In this document: piece by piece, positions 52,263 through 61,900 of the stretch
How positions within the stretch are numbered: position 1 is the stretch's first letter
How the letters are laid out: each line of letters starts with the position of its first letter
NCBI RefSeq assembly: GCF_014268745.2
Contig: NZ_JABWRB020000001.1
Span: 2,170,001-2,234,000, forward strand
Origin: Pseudomonas zanjanensis
GTDB lineage: Bacteria; Pseudomonadota; Gammaproteobacteria; Pseudomonadales; Pseudomonadaceae
Reading direction: 5' to 3'
Length of the DNA: 64,000 nucleotides
Notes under the pieces: generated by a model
Told to the model about the DNA's origin: nothing
Databases searched by the model: none
Seen by the model: only the letters and a program-made list of their open reading frames with translations
Position numbers and translations under genes: made by a program

Positions 52263-53368
52263 GGACGGCCCCCGGCAACCTTCACGTCACCCGGTTGCGC
52301 CAGCCGCACTTCTTCACCCTCGCGCAGCAGATGGGCGCCGAGCCCGACAATGCGCTCGCCCACGTTGAGATCACCGGAGACGCGCGCGGCGTCGTCGCTC
52401 AGACCCAGGACTTGCACAGGTCGCCAGATGACTTTCGCCGGTTCGCCGTCAATGCTCCATACGCCGGTACCTTTTCCCGAATCATAAATGGCCGCTATCG
52501 GCACTTGCAGCGCCTGCCGTTGCGCGGAACCTCCGGCGATGCGCAGCGTAACGGTCGCCCCCAGCGGTGCATTGGCCAACGCCCCCTCCAGCACATACCG
52601 GGCCTCGAAGGTGCGGGTCACGCGGTCGGCCGAATCCGACAGCAGCCTCAACTTTGCGGTGACGGCACCCGTGCTAGCGCCATAAAGCGTCGCCTGGGCG
52701 GTGGCGCCTGCGGCAGGTCGCAGGGTCTCAGGCAACTGCACAACCGCTTCACGCTGCCCGGCCCGCGCCAGTCGAACCACGGTTTGCCCGGGGCTGACGA
52801 CTTGCCCGGGTTCGGCCAGCGTGTCCATCACGACACCGTCGGCATCGGCGAGCAGCACCGCATAACCCGATGCGTTCCGGGCGACGTCAGCCTGGGCCTG
52901 CGCGGCGCTGAGTTGGGCCTTGGCGGTGTCGGCGGCGGCTTTGATCTGGTCGTAACCCGATGCGGAAATAGCGCCTGCGGCGACCAGATCGCGATAGCGC
53001 GCCTCGTCATCGGCGGTCTGCTTGGCCCGGGCCCGGGCGGCAGCGACTGCTTCTTGCTGGGCTCGGGCTTGCAACCCCAGGTCGATGGGATCGAGGCGCA
53101 TGAGCGGCTGACCGCGTTTTACCGCCTGCCCGGTATCGACCAAACGTTCGAGCACCTTTCCCGATACCCGGAAGCCCAGGTCACTTTGGACACGAGCGGC
53201 CACCACGCCAGTAAAAGAACGCGTGGCGTCGGACGAACCCTGAACTTGGGCGACCCGCACCAACGGGGCAAGTGTGCGCGGGTCTTGGGTGGTGGAGGAA
53301 TCGCCACACGCCGTCAGGACGAGCGGCAACAAGCAAGCGGCAAAGGTGACAGGTCGGAGCCGGCGCAT
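52259..53368 (-). CDS. RND periplasmic adaptor lipoprotein
   Basis: The protein is 369 residues with a lipobox (LPLVLTACGDS), a lipoyl half (VSGKVLERLVDTGQAVKRGQPL), a helical hairpin and a beta-barrel domain. ATG 53368 is chosen over 53434 because it starts directly before a lipoprotein signal and has AGGGAAC upstream. First gene of the adaptor-pump-fabF operon; two operator copies lie in its promoter region. Confidence 0.88.
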   Translation of the reverse strand: MRRLRPVTFAACLLPLVLTACGDSSTTQDPRTLAPLVRVAQVQGSSDATRSFTGVVAARVQSDLGFRVSGKVLERLVDTGQAVKRGQPLMRLDPIDLGLQARAQQEAVAAARARAKQTADDEARYRDLVAAGAISASGYDQIKAAADTAKAQLSAAQAQADVARNASGYAVLLADADGVVMDTLAEPGQVVSPGQTVVRLARAGQREAVVQLPETLRPAAGATAQATLYGASTGAVTAKLRLLSDSADRVTRTFEARYVLEGALANAPLGATVTLRIAGGSAQRQALQVPIAAIYDSGKGTGVWSIDGEPAKVIWRPVQVLGLSDDAARVSGDLNVGERIVGLGAHLLREGEEVRLAQPGDVKVAGGRP

Positions 53369-53417
53369 AGGTTCCCTTTTTGGCAAATGAGGACAGAGAG
53401 ACCGCATTCTCAATCTC

Positions 53418-53441
53418 GTGACCATTACTGTCAATGGTCAC
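53418..53441. promoter_or_regulatory. TetR operator copy 1 (GTGACCA-N10-TGGTCAC)
   Basis: A perfect inverted repeat, with an even longer match (GTGACCATT/AATGGTCAC), 50 bases upstream of the adaptor gene. The same half-sites and the same 10-base spacer recur at three more places in this locus. Confidence 0.8.
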
Positions 53442-53529
53442 TGCTCGATTCACACCCTAATCAATCTCCCCTGTAACCTTTATTCAGTCACATTACAAAG
53501 TTTGCCCCCTGAGTGCTCATTGACAGAAA

Positions 53530-53553
53530 GTGACCACAATATAATATGGTCAC
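53530..53553. promoter_or_regulatory. TetR operator copy 2 (GTGACCA-N10-TGGTCAC)
   Basis: A perfect 7-bp inverted repeat with an AT-rich 10-base spacer (CAATATAATA) that could itself be a -10 element. It ends 27 bases before the start of the outer-membrane factor gene. Confidence 0.8.
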
Positions 53554-53580
53554 AAATCATCCACGACTCCAGGAATCCCA

Positions 53581-55041
53581 ATGTCGCCCCTACGCCCCGC
53601 TGCTTGGTTGGTGAGCTTCAGCATGATGGCAGGCTGCACTGTCGGTCCGGATTATCATCGTCCAGACACTGCGCTCGCCCATCGCTACCTGGGCCAGACC
53701 TCTGTCGAACAAAGGACCGCAGCGACGCCGGCCAGCCTGGCCACATGGTGGGAAGGTTTTGCCGATCCAGTGCTCAGCGACCTGATTACCAAGGCGCTCG
53801 AGCAGAACCTGGACCTGGCGCAGGCATCGGCCCGTGTCACCCAGGCGCGGGCCGGCCTGGGGGCTGCCAATGCGGCGTTATTGCCCTCTGGAAACATCAA
53901 CGGCCAGGCTGCGCGCGCGTATCAATCCGTGGAAACGCCACTGGGCCAAGTGCTGGACTCGACACCAGGCTACGATCGCTACGGCAGCGCCTACGAGCTC
54001 AACCTGGGCGCCAGTTGGGAAATGGACCTCTTCGGCGGCCTGCGCCGCGGACGCGAAGCGGCGCTGGCCGAGTACCAGGCCAGCGAAGCAGGTGTCACGG
54101 CCACACGCCTGGCCGTCGCCGCACAGACTGCCGACCTCTACATCACTGCCCGGGGATTGCAGGCGCGGCTGGACATTGCCAACCGACAAGTCAAGACACA
54201 GCAGGACCTGCTGGAGAAAGTCCAACTGCTGTACAGCAAGGGCCTTGCGGCCAGCTATCAGGTTCATCAGGTCGAGGGCACCCTCTCGCAGGTCCAGGCG
54301 ACGAGGCCCGTGCTGCAAACGGGCCTGGACGCGGCCATGAACGCCCTGGATGTCATGCTCGGCACGCCGCCCGGCACCTATCGCGAGCAGTTGGCAAATG
54401 GACGGAGCATCCCTTTGGCGCCACAGATAACGACCATGGGGGCCCCTGCCGATCTATTGCGCCGCCGGCCAGACCTGATCGTGGCCGAGCGTCGTTTGGC
54501 TGCCTCCAATGCGCGTATCGGCGAGGCCATCGCCGAGTACTACCCGAAATTTTCCCTTAGCGCGTTGCTGGGCAGTGCCACGGCAGTTTCCGCCGGCAAC
54601 CTTTTCACCGGTGATGCCAGCCAGGCGGCGGGCGCGCTGGGGCTGCGCTGGAGACTCTTCGACTTTGGCCGCATCAATGCGCAAATCGACCAGGCCAAGG
54701 GGCAGGAAGCCGAAGCGCTGGCGGCTTATCGCCAATCCGCACTGCGCGCCACCGAGGACGTCGAGAACGCCTTCTCCGCGCTGGTGAATCGAGAATCCCA
54801 GGCGAACACCCTCACCCAAGGCGAAACCTCGCTGACACAGGCCCGCCAATCTTCGTACATTGCTTATCAAAAAGGCACCGCCAGCCTGATCGACGTCCTC
54901 AATGCCGACGCCACGCTGCTGCAGGTCTCCGACGCACGGGCGCAAGCACGTACAGAATCGGCACGGGCCGCGGTGGCGGCATTCAGGGCGCTGGGTGGTG
55001 GCTGGCAGCCTGCTGAAGGCCAGCCGGTGGCGGTTCGCTGA
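53581..55041 (+). CDS. Outer-membrane efflux factor lipoprotein (NodT/OprM family)
   Basis: The 486-residue lipoprotein has a lipobox (MMAGCTVGPDY), the TWWEGFADPVLSDLI block, and two OEP repeats (YELNLGASWEMDLFGG; ADLLRRRPDLIVAERRLAASNARIG). It provides the outer-membrane duct for the divergently encoded adaptor and pump. Placement of channel and pump on opposite strands around shared operators is unusual compared with the mexEF-oprN layout further right. Confidence 0.9.
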   Translation: MSPLRPAAWLVSFSMMAGCTVGPDYHRPDTALAHRYLGQTSVEQRTAATPASLATWWEGFADPVLSDLITKALEQNLDLAQASARVTQARAGLGAANAALLPSGNINGQAARAYQSVETPLGQVLDSTPGYDRYGSAYELNLGASWEMDLFGGLRRGREAALAEYQASEAGVTATRLAVAAQTADLYITARGLQARLDIANRQVKTQQDLLEKVQLLYSKGLAASYQVHQVEGTLSQVQATRPVLQTGLDAAMNALDVMLGTPPGTYREQLANGRSIPLAPQITTMGAPADLLRRRPDLIVAERRLAASNARIGEAIAEYYPKFSLSALLGSATAVSAGNLFTGDASQAAGALGLRWRLFDFGRINAQIDQAKGQEAEALAAYRQSALRATEDVENAFSALVNRESQANTLTQGETSLTQARQSSYIAYQKGTASLIDVLNADATLLQVSDARAQARTESARAAVAAFRALGGGWQPAEGQPVAVR

Positions 55042-55055
55042 CTGAATCCACCCTC

Positions 55056-55079
55056 ATGACCAACTATGTGATTGGTCAC
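55056..55079. promoter_or_regulatory. TetR operator copy 3 ((A)TGACCA-N10-TGGTCAC)
   Basis: Same architecture with one mismatch (A for G at the first base). It sits between the convergent 3' ends of the outer-membrane factor and the tetR gene, which is an odd place for a promoter operator and may serve looping. Confidence 0.6.
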
Positions 55080-55156
55080 AAAAATGGCGGATCCACTCAA
55101 GAGAAAGGCGCAGCCGTAACAGCCGGTACTGATGCGCGGTTACCGTCAGCCAACGC

Positions 55157-55777
55157 TCACGGCATGAGACTACGCAAGATGAGATTGCAGGTAAGCGTGG
55201 GGGCGTCGTCGACGTAATCGAGGTTGTGTTGCAACAGCAAAGGATTGACGAACGGCCGCAGCGCCAGATGGATCGCGTCGACCGTCTCATCCAATGGCGT
55301 CTTGCGCTCGAACTCTCCAAGCTCCCGCCCCTCACGCACGATCTGCAGCACGAAGTTCTTGATCCGTGCGTTATAGACTTGCGAACTGGGCCAGCGCTCC
55401 GACGCGGAAAACGCCGCAATGTCATAGAGCTTGCGATCATTGAAAAACAGGTTCACACCCGTAGTGATCAGGGCCTTGACCAAGCGGCGAAAACGCTCCG
55501 TCGCCGAAAGCCCCTCTTCACTGATGGCCTGCTCCACCGCTGCGACGATTTCGGCCAGGCACTGGCTACAGATGGCCTCGCCAATCGCCTGCTTGGAGTC
55601 GAAGAACTTGTAGATGTAGGCCTTGGAGAAACCGATGGCCTTGGCCAGGTCGGACACCGTGGTCTTGCCATAACCGTATTGACTGAAATGCTCATTGGCC
55701 GCCGCGACAATCTGGTGGCGAATGTCATGATCGACTGGGCCGCGGGTACTGGGCGAAGGTAGGGATGGCTGGTTCAT
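55157..55777 (-). CDS. TetR-family repressor of the RND locus
   Basis: The regulator is 206 residues. The N-terminal helix-turn-helix (about 30-62: YGYGKTTVSDLAKAIGFSKAYIYKFF) is canonical; the C-terminal ligand domain is variable as usual. Operator copies lie before its own gene (55816-55839) and in the pump promoter region, supporting autoregulation and control of both efflux transcripts. Confidence 0.88.
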   Translation of the reverse strand: MNQPSLPSPSTRGPVDHDIRHQIVAAANEHFSQYGYGKTTVSDLAKAIGFSKAYIYKFFDSKQAIGEAICSQCLAEIVAAVEQAISEEGLSATERFRRLVKALITTGVNLFFNDRKLYDIAAFSASERWPSSQVYNARIKNFVLQIVREGRELGEFERKTPLDETVDAIHLALRPFVNPLLLQHNLDYVDDAPTLTCNLILRSLMP

Positions 55778-55815
55778 GGGGGCAGCTTACGCATCCTGAA
55801 GATCGTTGACAACTT

Positions 55816-55839
55816 GTGACCATCCTTGGATATCGTCAC
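55816..55839. promoter_or_regulatory. TetR operator copy 4 (GTGACCA-N10-T(C)GTCAC)
   Basis: One half-site is perfect and the other has one mismatch, with the same 10-base spacer. It lies 39 bases upstream of the tetR start. Confidence 0.65.
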
Positions 55840-56051
55840 AAAGCGCCAGATTAAAGGCTTTTGTCGATGCAATGATCTATACCTTCAGATACACGCAGTC
55901 AGGCCAACGCAACAGACTGGCGTGTCCTGATAAAACGACTGTGGCGAACCCACTCGGGGTGCGCCGCATCACATAAAACGGCCTGCAGCACGCTGTTTCC
56001 GGCGCCGCCCCGTAGAATGGCGCCCACTTTCCAACGCCTGAAGTATCGACC

Positions 56052-56816
56052 ATGAGCCTGAGCAAACGCGTTTTGAATGTTCCCACCAAGGCGCTATCCA
56101 GGCTTTGTCTATTGATACCGTTGCTGGTCGTGCACAACGCCGGCGCTGAAGCCTTGGAAATTGAACTGCACATTCTCGAGGCTCCGCCGCTGACGTTCGT
56201 CAACGATCCCAGGGGTTACGGCATCGTGGGCGATGTCGCCGTGGCAGCCATGACCAAGGCTGGCTACACGGTAAAGGTCCATGTGCTTCCCTGGGCCCGG
56301 GCACAAAAGCACGTCAGTGAAGAACATGACCACCTGATCGCACCTCTTTCGCGCATCCCCACCCGTGAGGATCGTTTCACCTGGATCGCCTCGATCATGC
56401 CCATGGAGCGAGCTTTTTTCAGCCTTGAACGACGGGTGAGCAGCTTCGCCCAGGCCAAGGAAACCTACCGCAAGATCGGCGTCGGCCTGGGCAGTGCACA
56501 GGAAGATATCCTGCGCACCGAAGGCTTCAGCGATGAACAGATCTACCCGCTGGCCATTGGCGACAATCCCGCCCAGATGCTGTTGATGGGGCGTATCGAT
56601 GCCTGGTTCAACGGCGTGCCGGAGAGTCGATACATCTGGCCGAAGGTGTCCAAGCGCAAACTGCTCATGAGCAAGGTCGGCAGCAGCGCCGACCTTTACC
56701 TGGCCTGTTCGAAGCAATGCTCGCCAGAAATGGTCGAGCATTTGCGCGAAGCGGTTGAAGCGCTTCGCGCGGATGGGACCGTCAAGCGTGTCCATGACCT
56801 GTATCTGCCGCATTAG
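56052..56816 (+). CDS. Periplasmic solute-binding protein (SBP_bac_3-like)
   Basis: The 254-residue exported protein (signal LCLLIPLLVVHNAGA) resembles polar-amino-acid binding proteins: GYGIVGDVAVAAMTKAGYTVKVHVLPWARA, then PLSRIPTREDRF and LLMGRIDAWFNGVPES. No transporter genes are adjacent. Orphan members of this family can be sensors or stand-alone proteins; the ligand is unknown. Confidence 0.75.
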   Translation: MSLSKRVLNVPTKALSRLCLLIPLLVVHNAGAEALEIELHILEAPPLTFVNDPRGYGIVGDVAVAAMTKAGYTVKVHVLPWARAQKHVSEEHDHLIAPLSRIPTREDRFTWIASIMPMERAFFSLERRVSSFAQAKETYRKIGVGLGSAQEDILRTEGFSDEQIYPLAIGDNPAQMLLMGRIDAWFNGVPESRYIWPKVSKRKLLMSKVGSSADLYLACSKQCSPEMVEHLREAVEALRADGTVKRVHDLYLPH

Positions 56817-56916
56817 GCTTGAGTCAAGCTCACCCGGCGGCCATCAATAAGTTTGATCATAAGAAAGCAAAGCCCGCTCGTGGGCAACCCACTCACTCAA
56901 GACTTGCCGAAACCAA

Positions 56917-57182
56917 TGTGAGAGCGAGCCTGCTCGCGAAAGCGGTGGGTCCGTTGGCGGTGATGTCGGCTGGACAGCCGTCATCGCGAGCAAGCTCGGC
57001 TCCCACAGGGGTTCTCGGGTGTTTCCAAACCTGATGCCGAGCACTCAACCCCGTGGCGAGGGAGCTTGCTCCCGCTGGGGCGCGAAGCGGCCCCAATAAG
57101 CTGCATGCGATCTACCTGGCGCTACGCGGTGCTTGGTTTTGGGGCTGCTACGCAGCCCAGCGAGAGCAAGCTCCCTCGCCAC
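56917..57182. repeat. 266-bp REP-rich segment, copy 1
   Basis: The segment contains two pairs of REP units (GCGAGCCTGCTCGCG / CGCGAGCAAGCTCGG and GAGGGAGCTTGCTCCC / GAGCAAGCTCCCTC). Copy 2 starts 356 bases further on with only four mismatches that I can count. The 56817-57702 gap holds no convincing gene; frames through the repeats are not protein-like. Confidence 0.85.
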
Positions 57183-57272
57183 AAAGGCAGTTTGGTTGAG
57201 GCTACAAAACCCTATGGCCCTCCCACTGGGTTCTCGAGTGACCACAAGGTTTGTGTCCACCGCCAATTTCCG

Positions 57273-57538
57273 TGTGGGAGCGAGCCTGCTCGCGAAAGCG
57301 GTGGGTCCGTTGGCGGTGATGTCGGCTGGACAGCCGTCATCGCGAGCAAGCTCGGCTCCCACAGGGGTTCTCGGGTGTTTCCAGACCTGATGCCGAGCAC
57401 TCAACCCCGTGGCGAGGGAGCTTGCTCCCGCTGGGGCGCGAAGCGGCCCCAACAAGCTGCATGCGATCTACCTGGCGCTACGCGGTGCTTGGTTTTGGGG
57501 CTGCTACGCAGCCCAGCGGGAGCAAGCTCCCTCGCCAC
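57273..57538. repeat. 266-bp REP-rich segment, copy 2
   Basis: Direct repeat of 56917-57182 (about 98.5% identical by eye), separated by 90 bases of unrelated sequence. The copy ends 64 bases before the palindrome upstream of mexE. Confidence 0.85.
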
Positions 57539-57601
57539 GGGCCCATCGGTTCCCAAAAAATGCGGCGCATTACCCGGACTAGAGGTCTCATTGATGGCTT
57601 A

Positions 57602-57626
57602 TATCATTCTGAATGATAGTTACCTT
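57602..57626 (+). promoter_or_regulatory. Candidate MexT (nod-box-like) site upstream of mexE
   Basis: A perfect 17-bp palindrome TATCATTCTGAATGATA (57602-57618) carries the LysR/nod-box core ATC-N9-GAT. Aligned to the remembered MexT box it reads ATCA-N5-AATGAT-N4-ACCTT: first block 4/4, middle 3/6, last 4/5. It lies about 77 bases before the mexE start, a normal distance for a LysR activator. Confidence 0.55.
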
Positions 57627-57702
57627 TGCTTCATTCGATTCGTTCCGGTGTCTTGCGCCACGCATCATCCGCCCATTCTCAATACATTGGCGGATGCTAT
57701 CC

Positions 57703-58956
57703 ATGGAACATTCACTTTCAAAACTGCGTTTTCCCCTCGCGCTGCTGGCGGTGCTGGTGATGAGCGCTTGCGGCAAGACTCCCGACACGGCAGCGTCCAT
57801 GCCGCCGGCCAAAGTCAGTGTGGCCAAGGTCTTGGAGCAGCCTGTCAACGAATGGGATGAATTCACCGGTCGCCTCGAAGCGCCAGAAACCGTTGAGATC
57901 CGCCCGCGGGTTTCCGGGCAGATCGACGAAGTGGCCTTCACCGAAGGCGCGTTGGTCAAGAAGGGCGATCTGTTGTTCCAGATCGACCCACGCCCCTTCC
58001 AGGCTGAAGTCCGTCGTCTCGAAGCGCAACTGGCCCAGGCCCGCGCCACCGCCACCCGCAGCGAGAATGAAGCCCAACGTGGCGAACGCCTGCGCTTGAG
58101 CAATGCCATTTCCGCCGAGCTGGCGGATTCGCGCACCAGCGCCGCCCAGGAAGCCCGTGCCGCCGCCGCAGCCATCCAGGCGCAGTTGGACCTGGCGAAA
58201 CTGAACCTGAGCTTCACCCGCGTTACCTCGCCCATCAGCGGTCGCGTCAGCCGGGCGGAAATCACCGCCGGCAACCTGGTGACCGCCGATGTCACGCCGC
58301 TGACCAGCGTCGTGTCCACCGACAAGGTCTACGCCTACTTCGACGCCGACGAGCGGGTCTTCCTCAAGTACACCCAACTCGCCCGCCAGGGCCAGCGCGG
58401 CCAGGCCACGCCGGTCTACATGGGCCTGTCCAACGAGGACGGCAACCCACACCAGGGCCAGATGAACTTCGTCGACAACCAGGTCAACCCACAGACCGGC
58501 ACCATCCGTGGCCGCGCGGTGTTCGACAACAAGGATGGCACCTACACCCCAGGCCTGTACGCCCGCTTGAAGCTGGTGGGCAGCGGCACCTACGCTGCCG
58601 TGCTGATCAACGACGAAGCCGTGGGCACCGACCTGGGCAAGAAATTCGTCTTGGTGATGGACGCCGAAAACAAGCCGGCCTACCGCGCCGTCGAGCTGGG
58701 GCCGAAGATCGAAGGCCTGCGCATCGTGCGCAGCGGCCTGAACAAGGACGACACCATCATCGTCAAGGGGCTGCAACGGGCTCGTCCAGGTGCACCGGTC
58801 ACGCCTGAAACCGTGCCGATGGCCAGCGAAGAAACCATTGCCGCCCTGGCACAACAACGTAAAGCGCTCGAAGCCAGCAACCTGCCCCAAGTCGCGCCCT
58901 CCAAGGCGGCGTCAGGCTCGGCAGGCAAACTGGCCGCTGCGACCCCACGCGACTAA
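57703..58956 (+). CDS. mexE: MexE, RND periplasmic adaptor lipoprotein
   Basis: The protein is 417 residues with a lipobox (LLAVLVMSACGK), the NEWDEFTGRLEAPETVEIRPRVSG start of the mature domain, lipoyl, hairpin and barrel domains. It closely resembles P. aeruginosa MexE (same RGERLRLSNAISAELADSRT block). ATG 57703 is chosen over in-frame starts at 57613 and 57694 by similarity. With MexF and OprN it forms a tripartite pump for chloramphenicol, quinolones, trimethoprim and signalling intermediates in P. aeruginosa. Confidence 0.92.
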   Translation: MEHSLSKLRFPLALLAVLVMSACGKTPDTAASMPPAKVSVAKVLEQPVNEWDEFTGRLEAPETVEIRPRVSGQIDEVAFTEGALVKKGDLLFQIDPRPFQAEVRRLEAQLAQARATATRSENEAQRGERLRLSNAISAELADSRTSAAQEARAAAAAIQAQLDLAKLNLSFTRVTSPISGRVSRAEITAGNLVTADVTPLTSVVSTDKVYAYFDADERVFLKYTQLARQGQRGQATPVYMGLSNEDGNPHQGQMNFVDNQVNPQTGTIRGRAVFDNKDGTYTPGLYARLKLVGSGTYAAVLINDEAVGTDLGKKFVLVMDAENKPAYRAVELGPKIEGLRIVRSGLNKDDTIIVKGLQRARPGAPVTPETVPMASEETIAALAQQRKALEASNLPQVAPSKAASGSAGKLAAATPRD

Positions 58957-58971
58957 GGGACTGAATCCAAG

Positions 58972-61900
58972 ATGAAATTTTCCCAGTTCTTCATTTCGCG
59001 GCCGATCTTCGCAGCAGTGCTTTCGCTGCTGATCCTGATCGCCGGCGCCATCTCGCTGTTCCAGCTACCGATCAGCGAATACCCGGAAGTCGTGCCGCCG
59101 ACCGTGGTCGTACGCGCCAACTTCCCGGGCGCCAACCCCAAGGTCATCGGCGAAACCGTGGCCGCGCCCCTGGAGCAGGCCATTACCGGCGTCGAGAACA
59201 TGTTGTACATGTCCTCGCAGTCCACCGCTGACGGCAAGATCACCCTGACCATCACATTCGCCCTCGGCACCGACCTGGACAACGCCCAGGTGCAGGTGCA
59301 GAACCGCGTCACCCGGACCGAGCCCAAGCTGCCGGAAGAAGTGACCCGGATCGGCATCACGGTGGACAAGGCATCGCCCGACCTGACCATGGTCGTGCAC
59401 TTGACCTCGCCGGACCAACGCTACGACATGCTCTACCTGTCCAACTACGCCCTGCTCAACATCAAGGATGAGCTGGCGCGCCTGGGCGGCGTGGGTGATG
59501 TGCAATTGTTCGGCATGGGCGACTATTCCCTGCGCGTCTGGCTGGATCCGAACAAGACCGCCTCGCGCAACCTGACCGCCACCGACGTGGTCACCGCGAT
59601 CCGTGAGCAGAACCGTCAAGTGGCGGCCGGTGCCCTGGGTGCGCCGCCGGCGCCGAATGCCCAGGCCTTCCAGCTGTCGATCAACACCCAGGGGCGCCTG
59701 GTCAATGAGGAAGAGTTCGAGAACATCATCATTCGTTCCGGCGCCAACGGTGAAATCACTCGCCTGAAGGACATCGCTCGGGTCGAACTGGGCTCCAGCC
59801 AGTACGCCTTGCGTTCGCTGCTGGACAACCAACCGGCGGTGGCGATCCCGATCTTCCAGCGTCCCGGCTCTAACGCCATCCAGATCTCCAATGACGTTCG
59901 CGAGAAGATGGATGAGCTGAAGAAAGGCTTCCCGGCCGGGATGGACTACAGCATCGTCTATGACCCGACGATCTTCGTCCGCGGCTCCATCGAAGCGGTG
60001 GTCCACACCCTGTTCGAAGCATTGATCCTCGTGGTGCTGGTGGTAATCCTGTTCCTGCAGACCTGGCGCGCCTCGATCATTCCGTTGGTGGCGGTGCCGG
60101 TTTCGCTGATCGGTACGTTCGCGGTGATGCACCTGTTCGGCTTCTCGTTGAACGCCCTGTCACTGTTCGGCCTGGTCCTGGCGATCGGTATCGTGGTGGA
60201 CGACGCCATCGTGGTGGTGGAAAACGTCGAGCGAAACATCGAACTGGGCCTCACCCCCGTGGAGGCGACCAAGCGCGCCATGGGCGAAGTGACCGGCCCG
60301 ATCATCGCCACCGCCCTGGTGCTGTGCGCGGTCTTCGTTCCGGCGGCGTTCATCAGTGGCTTGACCGGTCAGTTCTATAAACAGTTCGCCCTGACCATTG
60401 CCATCTCCACGGTGATCTCGGCGATCAACTCCCTGACCCTGTCCCCTGCCCTGGCTGCCGTATTGCTCAAAGGCCATGACGCGCCCAAGGACCGTTTCTC
60501 CAAGTTCCTCGACAAGCTCTTCGGCGGCTGGTTGTTCCGTCCATTCAACCGCTTCTTCGAGCGCGCCAGCCATGGCTACGTGGGCACCGTCGCGCGGGTT
60601 ATCCGCAGCAGCGGCATCGCCCTGGTGCTTTATGCAGGCCTGATGGTGCTGACGTTCTTCGGTTTTTCGACTACCCCGACGGGCTTCGTGCCCGGCCAGG
60701 ACAAGCAATACCTGGTGGCCTTCGCCCAACTGCCGGACGCCGCGAGCCTGGATCGCACCGAAGATGTGATCAAGCGCATGTCCGACCTGGCGCTCAAGCA
60801 ACCGGGCGTTCAAAGCGCCGTGGCCTTCCCGGGCCTGTCGATCAACGGTTTCACCAACAGCCCGAACGCCGGCATCGTGTTCGTGACCCTCAAGCCCTTC
60901 GATGAGCGCAAGGACCCGAGCATGTCGGCCGGCGCCATCGCCGGTGCCTTGAACGGCAAGTACTCGGAGATCCAGGAAGCCTACATGGCGATCTTCCCGC
61001 CGCCGCCGGTACAGGGCCTGGGCACGATCGGTGGTTTCCGCCTGCAGATCGAAGACCGGGGCAACCTGGGCTACGACGAGCTGTACAAAGAAACCATGAA
61101 CATCATCACCAAGAGCCGCAGCGTGCCGGAACTGGCCGGGTTGTTTACCAGCTACACCGTGAACGTACCCCAGGTCGATGCCGCCATCGACCGTGAAAAA
61201 GCCAAGACCCACGGCGTGGCCGTCAGCGACATCTTCGACACCCTGCAGATTTACCTGGGTTCGCTGTATGCCAACGACTTCAACCGCTTCGGCCGTACTT
61301 ACCAGGTCAACGTCCAGGCCGAGCAGCAGTTCCGTCTCGAGTCGGACCAGATCGGCCAGCTCAAGGTGCGCAACAACCGTGGCGAGATGATCCCGCTGGC
61401 GACCTTCATCAAGGTCAGCGACACCTCGGGCCCAGACCGCGTGATGCACTACAACGGCTTTATCACTGCTGAAATCAACGGTGCTGCCGCCCCGGGCTAC
61501 AGCTCCGGCCAGGCCGAGAAAGCCATCGAGAAACTGCTCAAGGACGAACTGCCCAACGGCATGACGTACGAGTGGACCGACCTGACGTACCAGCAGATCC
61601 TCTCGGGCAACACCGCGCTGTTCGTGTTCCCGCTCTGCGTACTGCTGGCGTTCCTGGTGCTCGCGGCACAGTACGAGAGCTGGAGCCTGCCATTGGCGGT
61701 GATCCTGATCGTACCGATGACCCTGCTGTCGGCGATTACCGGGGTGATCCTCTCCGGTGGCGACAACAACATCTTTACCCAGATCGGTTTGATCGTACTG
61801 GTGGGGCTTGCCTGCAAGAACGCGATTCTGATCGTCGAGTTCGCCAAGGATAAACAGCTCGAAGGCATGAACCCGCTGGCGGCGGTCCTCGAAGCGTGCC

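Noticed and set aside
56917..57538. A CRISPR array
   Set aside because: Repeats are palindromic REP units in inverted pairs within one large duplication, with no regular short spacers and no cas genes nearby.
57066..57702. Open frames running through the REP duplication upstream of mexE
   Set aside because: They translate the same REP units in several frames with low-complexity products, as expected for repeats without coding function.
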